A DNA stretch of 64,000 nt from an uncultured delta proteobacterium (lineage in GTDB: Bacteria; Desulfobacterota; Desulfovibrionia; Desulfovibrionales; Desulfovibrionaceae), in the NCBI GenBank assembly GCA_903843965.1, contig CAIMRY010000017.1, positions 62,001 to 126,000 on the forward strand, given 5' to 3'. This document shows positions 56,085 to 64,000 of the stretch, piece by piece (within the stretch, counting starts at the first letter, position 1; each line of letters opens with the position of its first letter). The notes below the pieces were generated by a model. The model was not told where the DNA came from and did not search any database. It worked only from the letters and a program-made list of their open reading frames with translations. A program made the position numbers and the translations under genes.

Positions 56085-56172
56085 CGCGCACCTGCAAAAA
56101 CGTCCAAGACCGCAGGCGCGGCTTTTTGGCAAAGAGGAGGCGCAAACGCCACCTTCAACCCAAGGAGCCCAC

Positions 56173-56583
56173 ATGAACGCCGATCTTTCGCAACTGCCCG
56201 GAACCGCCCGTCTCGCCACGCCGGAGACGGACACGGATCTGGCCGCCCTGCCCTGGAACCCGCACCCGCGCTTTGCCGGGGTGGCCCTCAAGCACCTTGT
56301 CACCGGCGCGGCCACAGGCGGGGCCCTGAGCGCACACCTGGTGCGCATCGAGGCCGGGGCCGAGCTTTCCTCCCACGTCCACGAAGGCAGCCTGGAGCTG
56401 CACGAGGTGGTGCGGGGCAGCGGCGTGTGCACCCTGGGCGGCCGCGAAGCCGTCTACCGGCCCGGCGTCTGCGGGCTCATTCCGGCGGGCGTGGCGCACA
56501 GCGTGCGGGCCGCCGCCAAACACGACGGTCAGCATGGAGAAGCCCTCTACATTCTTGCCAAATTCGCGCCCGCGCTGCTCTAG
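56173..56583 (+). CDS. Cupin domain protein
   Basis: A 136-residue cupin. The metal-binding region includes ELSSHVHEGSLELHEVVRGSG (G-x5-H-x-H-x3,4-E) and a second motif PAGVAHSVRAA. A short form with one barrel. It overlaps the following AraC gene by 50 bases and shares the operon, so it may supply or alter the effector, or represent a paralogue of the regulator's own sensor domain. AAGGAG five bases upstream. Catalytic role unknown. Confidence 0.85.
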   Translation: MNADLSQLPGTARLATPETDTDLAALPWNPHPRFAGVALKHLVTGAATGGALSAHLVRIEAGAELSSHVHEGSLELHEVVRGSGVCTLGGREAVYRPGVCGLIPAGVAHSVRAAAKHDGQHGEALYILAKFAPALL

Positions 56584-57651
56584 GCGGTCCTTTGGTCCGG
56601 GCCCGCTCATCCGGCTCTTCTGCCCGGCGGAGCTGCCCGGCGTGAGCCTGACCCTGGTCCAGTCATCACACGCATCCCAGCCGCGCCACGCCCACGACTC
56701 GCTGGTCCTGGGCGTGGTCCTGGCCGGGACGCGGCGCATTGAGGCAGCTGGCGCGTCGACACGCGTGCCCCAGGGCGCGGTCTTCGTGCTCGCCCCGGGC
56801 CAGGCCCACGCCTGCGCGCCCGCCCAGTCAGACGCCAAGTCCGACGTCACGGTCAACGCCACGGTCAACGCCTGGCGCGACGGCAAGCGCACGCCTGGAG
56901 CCGCAGCCGTCGCCGAATCCGACACGAAGGCCGACGCCAAGGCCAACGCCACGCCCAACAGCGCTTCCGACGCCGGCACAGACGCTGCAGCAGACGCCGC
57001 AGCACCTGGATGCTCCTACCTGGCCCTGAGCATAGCGCCGCACGCGCTGCCGCCGGAGCTGGCAGGCTGGCGCGCGGCTTCGCCGAGGCTGGACGATCCC
57101 GCGCTGGCCCGGGCCCTGGCCCGCCTGGCCGAGGCCCTGGACGCGCCCACGGGCCGCCTGGAGCGGCAGTCGCTCTTGGCCGAATGCCTGGAGCTGCTGG
57201 CCCGGCATGACGGCAGGGCCCCAGGCCAGGATGGCGTCGGAGGCGGCCTGGCCAAAACGGCCAGGATGCAGGAGGCGGCAGGCGCGGCGCGGCGGCTCAT
57301 CGCGGAGAATCTTGAGGCGGGCGTGGATCTGGCCGGGCTGGCCGCAGCCTGCGGGGTGGACATGTTCGCCCTGCACCGGGCCTTCACGCGCGAGCTGGGC
57401 CTGCCGCCGCACGCCTTCCAGACGCACCTGCGCCTGCGCCGGGCCAAGGAGCTGCTGCGTTGCGGGACCAGCCTGGCCGAGGCGGCGCTCCGGTCCGGCT
57501 TTTGCGACCAGGCCCACATGACCCGGCACTTTGCGCGCGTTGTGGGCCTCAGCCCGGCCCGCTATGCCCGGGCCCACGCCAATTCCGCCAGGCCGGGCAC
57601 CAGGCCGAACGGCAGATCGGGCGGCAGGGACGGCGACGGAGACGGGAACGC

Positions 57652-57655
<4 letters not shown>
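56534..57655 (+). CDS. AraC family regulator with low-complexity insert
   Basis: A 373-residue transcription activator. The N-terminal cupin-like sensor half (about 30-95) is followed by an insert (about 96-157) rich in Asn, Ala, Asp and Thr (e.g. SDAKSDVTVNATVN), then the rest of the sensor and the double helix-turn-helix at about 255-350 (VDLAGLAAACGVDMFALHRAF, SLAEAALRSGFCDQAHMTRHF, and the motif ARVVGLSPARYARA). The insert interrupts a conserved fold, likely an expanded loop. Start uncertain: the ATG overlaps cupin and has no good ribosome site. A Gly/Arg/Asp-rich tail ends the protein. Confidence 0.82.
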
Positions 57656-60399
<2,744 letters not shown>

Positions 60400-60665
60400 C
60401 CCTGTCCTCCAATCTGCGTAGCGGCGCCTCTGGAAAACGTCGGCAGTTGCGCCTGACGTTGCTATATCATGCCAGGCAAATGTGTCCAGCACAGACAGTC
60501 TTCCTGCTTCCTCGCCAGCAGCTCCTGGCAGGAACAATACTTCATTCACTTTTGCTAGTTGGAACAACACCTGGCAGGATGAGCCGGGAAAGCAGCCTGA
60601 CGTGTTCAAGCCGGGCAGCGCTGCGCCAGTATCGATCGGGGGTCAGGGTGCGTCGCCGGTCAGGT

Positions 60666-62816
60666 TCACTGGCCGGAAAGGTTCACAGGGACGAGCGGCA
60701 GCAGGACGCGGAAGGTCGAGCCATGGGCCGGGACGCTCTCCACCTCCAGGCGGCCGTCCAGGAGGGCGACGGCCTTGAGCGTCTTGGCCATGCCGATGCC
60801 CAGCCCGGCGAAACGCTTGGTCAGGGGGGCGTCGGCCTGGGTCAGACCGGTGCTGATGTCGGCCAGGCGCGCGGCGGGAATGCCCATGCCCGTGTCGCGC
60901 ACCTCAAGGCACAGCTGCTCCCGCGCGTTTTGGTCCACGGCCCGGTCAAAGGTGATGGACACCATGCCCTCATCGGTGAAGCGCACGGCGTTTTCCACCA
61001 GCTCCAAAAGAACCATGCGCAGCAGGTGCAGGTCGACCCAGATGGCAAGCGGCAGGTCCGGGGCCACGTCGGCCTGGATGACCAGACCCTTGGCCGCCAC
61101 TGCGGCGGCGACGGACTGGACCGACAGCTCGCGCAGGGAATTCAGGCCCACGATGCCGGGGACCGGGACGTAATTCTCCAGCTCCATGAGGTCGATGAGC
61201 CGGTTGAACAGATGCAGCAGCTTCTGGGCTGCGGCGCGCACATCCTGGAGATAGTCGCGCTGCTCCGGCGAAAGCGTTGTTCCCAGCACCAGGTCCGTCA
61301 GCGCCACGATGGGGTTGAGCGGGGTCCGCAGCTCGTGGCTCAGGTTGGCCAGAAAGTCGGACTTCATCCTGTTCGCGGACTCGGCCTGGGTCTTGGCCGC
61401 CTCCAGGGCCAGCACGGTCTGGCGCAGCTCCTCGGTGCGCTCCTCCACGCGGGTTTCCAGCAGCACCTGCGCGGTCTTGAGCTCGGTCACGTCGGTCACG
61501 AGCACGAAGAATCCGCGCACGCTCCCGTCGACCTTGTCCGGGATGTAGTGGGCCAGGGCGTAGCCGGTGCTGCCGTCGGCCTTGGTCAGGACGCGCTCGA
61601 AATGCTGCGTCTGCCCGCCAAGGGCGGCGCGCACGAATGTTTCGTTCTTGTGGAACAGCTCCTCGCCAAAGACCTCCTGTCTCTGCGCCCCGAGCAGCTC
61701 CTCCCTGGTGCGGCCGAGCCATTCCATGTAGGCGCTGTTGGCATACCCGCAGCGCAGGTCCGCGTCCCAGTACCCGACCATGCCGGGGATGTTGTCGGTG
61801 ATGGTGCGCATGAACCGCTCGCTGTCCGCCAGGGCCTGGGCCGCCTGGGCCTTCTGGCGCTCGAACTCCTTCTTGCGGCGCTCATGGACGTACAGCCCGG
61901 CAGAGCTCAGCACAGCCAGGACCAGGAGCAACAGGCACTGCCGGAGGGCGTCGGCGCGCCAGCCCGCATAGACGGAGTCCAGGTCGCGGGCCAGCCCCAG
62001 CACGAGCGGGACCTCCATCTTCAGCCCGGCGGGCCGGATGGAGCGCACGGCCAGCATGCGCATCTCGCCTGTGGACAGCGCCCTGCCGCTGAAGATGCTT
62101 GCCTCCTGACCGCTTTGCATGTGCTGGGTGAAGAAGGACCCCGGCTGGGCCAGGTTCTTGCCCGCCACGCCCTGGCGCTCCGGGATGCTGATGAAGACGG
62201 AGCCCGCGCCGTGGGCCAGGTGCGCCCACATGTCCGGCGCGTAGAGGATGGAGCCCAAGAGCGGGGCGAAATACTTCGGGTCCAGGGCGGCGGTGACCAG
62301 ACCGTTGAACTCGCCCTGCGGCCCCGGGATCATCCGCCCCACATTCAGGGTGAATGCGCCGAGGGTGCTCCAAAACGGCGGGGACACATACAGCATTCCC
62401 GGATCAGGGGCCTGCTGCGCGTTCATGAAATAGGCGCGCTTGCTGAAATTCCGACCGATCAGCTCGGGCCGGTTGCTCACCTGTATGGTGCCCTGGACGT
62501 CCATGATGGTGATGGTGCGCACGCCGGGCATGCCGTCGACCAGGGTCCGCAGCCGGGCGTTGAAGTCCCGGTCCTTTTTCTGGTTGGCCCAATCCTCGCT
62601 CAAGGAGCCGAGCACATCGTTGAGCGACGTGAGAGCCTCGTTGAGGATCAGCTGGACAACCCGGGACTGGGCCAGGAGGCGCTCCTGCTCCCTGGCCTCC
62701 ACACGGCGTTGTTCAAGCTCCAGGCTGAAGCCCAAGGCAGCGGCCAAGCCAAGAACAAGAATCGCCAAGGTCAGCCAGGAGGCACTCATGTTTGCGAGGA
62801 ATCGGCGCGTCTGCAT
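60666..62816 (-). CDS. Cache-PAS membrane histidine kinase
   Basis: A 716-residue sensor. TM1 about 12-34, a periplasmic Cache-like domain (about 45-285: TITIMDVQGTIQVSNRPELIG, KRAYFMNAQQAPDPGMLYVS), TM2 about 290-312, a PAS domain (about 325-455: TDNIPGMVGYWDADLRCGYA), a coiled coil, HisKA with the phospho-His in LSHELRTPLNP (near 494) and HATPase with LVENAVRF and GLGIGMAKTL. It ends after the ATPase, with no receiver. The neighbouring multi-PAS kinase is on the same strand ~270 bases downstream. No response regulator follows. The ATP-lid region is slightly unusual (AGLGIGM). Confidence 0.88.
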   Translation of the reverse strand: MQTRRFLANMSASWLTLAILVLGLAAALGFSLELEQRRVEAREQERLLAQSRVVQLILNEALTSLNDVLGSLSEDWANQKKDRDFNARLRTLVDGMPGVRTITIMDVQGTIQVSNRPELIGRNFSKRAYFMNAQQAPDPGMLYVSPPFWSTLGAFTLNVGRMIPGPQGEFNGLVTAALDPKYFAPLLGSILYAPDMWAHLAHGAGSVFISIPERQGVAGKNLAQPGSFFTQHMQSGQEASIFSGRALSTGEMRMLAVRSIRPAGLKMEVPLVLGLARDLDSVYAGWRADALRQCLLLLVLAVLSSAGLYVHERRKKEFERQKAQAAQALADSERFMRTITDNIPGMVGYWDADLRCGYANSAYMEWLGRTREELLGAQRQEVFGEELFHKNETFVRAALGGQTQHFERVLTKADGSTGYALAHYIPDKVDGSVRGFFVLVTDVTELKTAQVLLETRVEERTEELRQTVLALEAAKTQAESANRMKSDFLANLSHELRTPLNPIVALTDLVLGTTLSPEQRDYLQDVRAAAQKLLHLFNRLIDLMELENYVPVPGIVGLNSLRELSVQSVAAAVAAKGLVIQADVAPDLPLAIWVDLHLLRMVLLELVENAVRFTDEGMVSITFDRAVDQNAREQLCLEVRDTGMGIPAARLADISTGLTQADAPLTKRFAGLGIGMAKTLKAVALLDGRLEVESVPAHGSTFRVLLPLVPVNLSGQ

Positions 62817-63083
62817 AAGTCTCCCGCCCTGGGCGGCAACGGGTTTGTCTGGCTCCCTGACGGGCCGGGACTATTCCGACTTTGGAAACGGTACAGCACT
62901 CTCAACCGCTTATGCAAGCACGTATGCCAAGACGGGCCCGTAAAACTGCCGGCGCGCCCGCCAACAACCGGCCCCAGAGCTGACGTGTGCGCCAAGTTGC
63001 GTATTCAAGACGCATTGACAGACCCGCAGCGCCATGCGTACATTCCCCGGCGAGAAGAAACCCGAACCGGAGTCTGCCCCCAC

Positions 63084-63611
63084 ATGCGCATCACCAGCCT
63101 GCTCATCGTTTCCCTGCTGCTTCTGCCCCTGCTGCTGCTGTCCGCCCTGTCGGCCCAGGCGACGGAGTCCGCGCCGGACGACCAGACCCAGCTCCAGGCT
63201 CCCACGGTTGCGCCGGACGGGCAAAGCCAGCTCCAGGCCCCGGCAGATGCTGCGCCTGTGGACAGCGAGCTGGAGCGCGAGCATCAGCGGTTCTCGCAGT
63301 TCGCCCGGCAGCAGGTGGAACGCATGAACGCCACCATCCTGGGCGGCAGGAACAGCATGCGCGTCTACAAGGGCTCCGACGGGCTGTACCACGCCAGCTA
63401 CAAGGCCATCGACCTGGGCGAGGTGGTCTGCCGGGTGCGCCGGGCCGAGCACGATCCCCACTACTTTGTGGGCGACATCGTCTACAAGGAGCTTGTGCTG
63501 GAGAGCACCGGCCAGACCGCAGAGGCCTGCCGCAAGGGCTCCTTTGCGCCGGTCTCCGAAAAATCCAACCGCGTCATCTACTCCTCCCAGCGCGGCGGCG
63601 GCTGGAAATAG
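63084..63611 (+). CDS. Hypothetical exported protein
   Basis: A 175-residue protein of unknown family. Residues 1-25 form a signal peptide (LLLLPLLLLSALSAQATE). Next is a Gln/Ala/Pro-rich stretch with two copies of APDxQxQLQAP, then a coil around QRFSQFARQQVERM, and a compact C-terminal domain (RVYKGSDGLYHASYKAIDLGE, VVCRVRRAEHDPHYFVGDIVY, YSSQRGGGWK) with two Cys. Probably periplasmic. I do not recognise a family. Start set at the ATG with CCGGAG about ten bases upstream. It is divergent from the Cache kinase. Confidence 0.7.
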   Translation: MRITSLLIVSLLLLPLLLLSALSAQATESAPDDQTQLQAPTVAPDGQSQLQAPADAAPVDSELEREHQRFSQFARQQVERMNATILGGRNSMRVYKGSDGLYHASYKAIDLGEVVCRVRRAEHDPHYFVGDIVYKELVLESTGQTAEACRKGSFAPVSEKSNRVIYSSQRGGGWK

Positions 63612-63799
63612 CCTCGAAGGCCCGAACAACCACACGACGGCTTGTTTTGCCCTCCACTGGCCCGCCGGCTCATGTCATGACAGCGCATCTCCCTGCTGGG
63701 CTGCGGGGCCCAGCGGCCTGAAGCCGCTGCCGGAACACCCACGGCGGCGCACGCCTTGAACGCGGCCTGGCGCAGGCGGCAGGTCATCCTGCTACGCGA

Positions 63800-63862
63800 T
63801 TCATCCTGCTCCCACTTCATCCTGCTCCCACTTCGTCCTGCTCCCACTTCATCCTGCGCACG
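63800..63862. repeat. 16-bp tandem repeat
   Basis: TTCATCCTGCTCCCAC repeated about 3.9 times with one or two changes. It sits downstream of the exported-protein gene and just beyond the minus-strand terminator. Confidence 0.9.
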
Positions 63863-63892
63863 AAAAAAGGGTTGCGGCAAACACCGCAACCC
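63863..63892 (-). terminator. Intrinsic terminator of the gene at the right edge
   Basis: On the minus strand GGGTTGCGG-TGTTTG-CCGCAACCC is followed by TTTTTTCG. Good stem and T-run. Confidence 0.9.
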
Positions 63893-63932
63893 CTGCGTTC
63901 AGGCAATGGGGCTCAAAACGCCCCGGCCCCGC

Positions 63933-64000
63933 CTACTTCTTCGGCGGGAAGGCTGCGGGGTTGACGACGAACCAGACGCCGCCCACGCCCTGGCCATTGG
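63933..64000 (-). CDS. C-terminal end of a truncated gene
   Basis: Open minus-strand frame entering from the right edge and ending NGQGVGGVWFVVNPAAFPPKK before a TAG. The 22 residues show no domain I can name. A strong terminator follows, supporting a real gene end. Confidence 0.6.
   Translation of the reverse strand, partial: NGQGVGGVWFVVNPAAFPPKK

Larger units (their letters stand above)
63612..63932. other. Intergenic region at the right end
   Basis: About 320 bases between convergent genes. It holds the tandem repeat and the terminator annotated separately. No gene seen. Confidence 0.6.

Overview
The window looks like the chromosome of a high-GC Desulfovibrio-type sulfate reducer (Desulfovibrionales, Desulfobacterota). 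This is inferred from gene content: three tandem outer-membrane homotrimeric porins of the Desulfovibrio type, two PaaK-like aryl-CoA ligases, a UbiD/UbiX pair, a large TauE/SafE-type anion exporter, CheV/HPt/MCP chemotaxis genes, many membrane histidine kinases and two sigma-54 promoters. It is mostly core chromosome with a few AT-rich accessory patches (about 4.1-4.6, 44.3-44.95 and 47.6-49.7 kb). I saw no tRNA, rRNA, CRISPR array, transposase or integrase.

Layout. 0.3-2.4 kb: CheV, an HPt protein and a SYLF lipoprotein, overlapping head to tail. 2.4-3.7 kb: dedA with a decayed copy of its own 3' end, and tatA. 4.5-6.5 kb: amtB-glnB behind a good sigma-54 promoter. 7.1-12.7 kb: tetR-adaptor-RND pump operon with a candidate operator. 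12.8-15.7 kb: ubiD, ubiX and a metallo-beta-lactamase-fold hydrolase. 15.9-17.8 kb: uvrC with a repetitive tail. 18.0-23.0 kb: three porins, each with its own terminator and a shared palindrome upstream. 23.1-28.3 kb: hisD, purC, two tiny membrane-protein genes with in-frame UGA codons (candidate selenoproteins), rpsF-rpsR-rplI and dnaB. 28.4-34.5 kb: paaK-like ligase, DUF456 protein, thrC, tlyA, B12/radical-SAM protein, OsmC. 35.1-42.3 kb: an MCP, a decayed MCP tail, a sigma-54 response regulator, an HPt protein and a hybrid kinase with a PhnD-like periplasmic sensor. 42.6-44.2 kb: a consensus sigma-54 promoter, a damaged PspB-like gene and a TauE/SafE exporter. 44.4-47.6 kb: a hemerythrin-like protein, a PilZ-PAS kinase and an rRNA-methyltransferase-like gene. 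47.6-49.7 kb: an AT-rich DUF262 + HEPN pair, a likely defence module. 49.7-64 kb: sialidase-like protein, second PaaK, prepilin peptidase, FecR-domain protein, OmpA lipoprotein, folD, cupin, AraC regulator, two large kinases, a small periplasmic protein and the end of one more gene.

How the genes may work together. The kinase, HPt protein and sigma-54 regulator at 37.8-42.3 kb contain every module of a phosphorelay and lie beside a sigma-54 promoter that drives the anion exporter, so a sensor-to-export circuit is a reasonable inference. The two UGA-containing genes are the most unusual items. Their predicted proteins resemble each other both before and after the UGA, and each UGA is followed at the same distance by a short hairpin, as expected for bacterial selenocysteine insertion. 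A recurring small-scale feature is 16-21 bp tandem repeats at or near stop codons (uvrC, paaK/DUF456, thrC/tlyA, and a copy at 63.8 kb).
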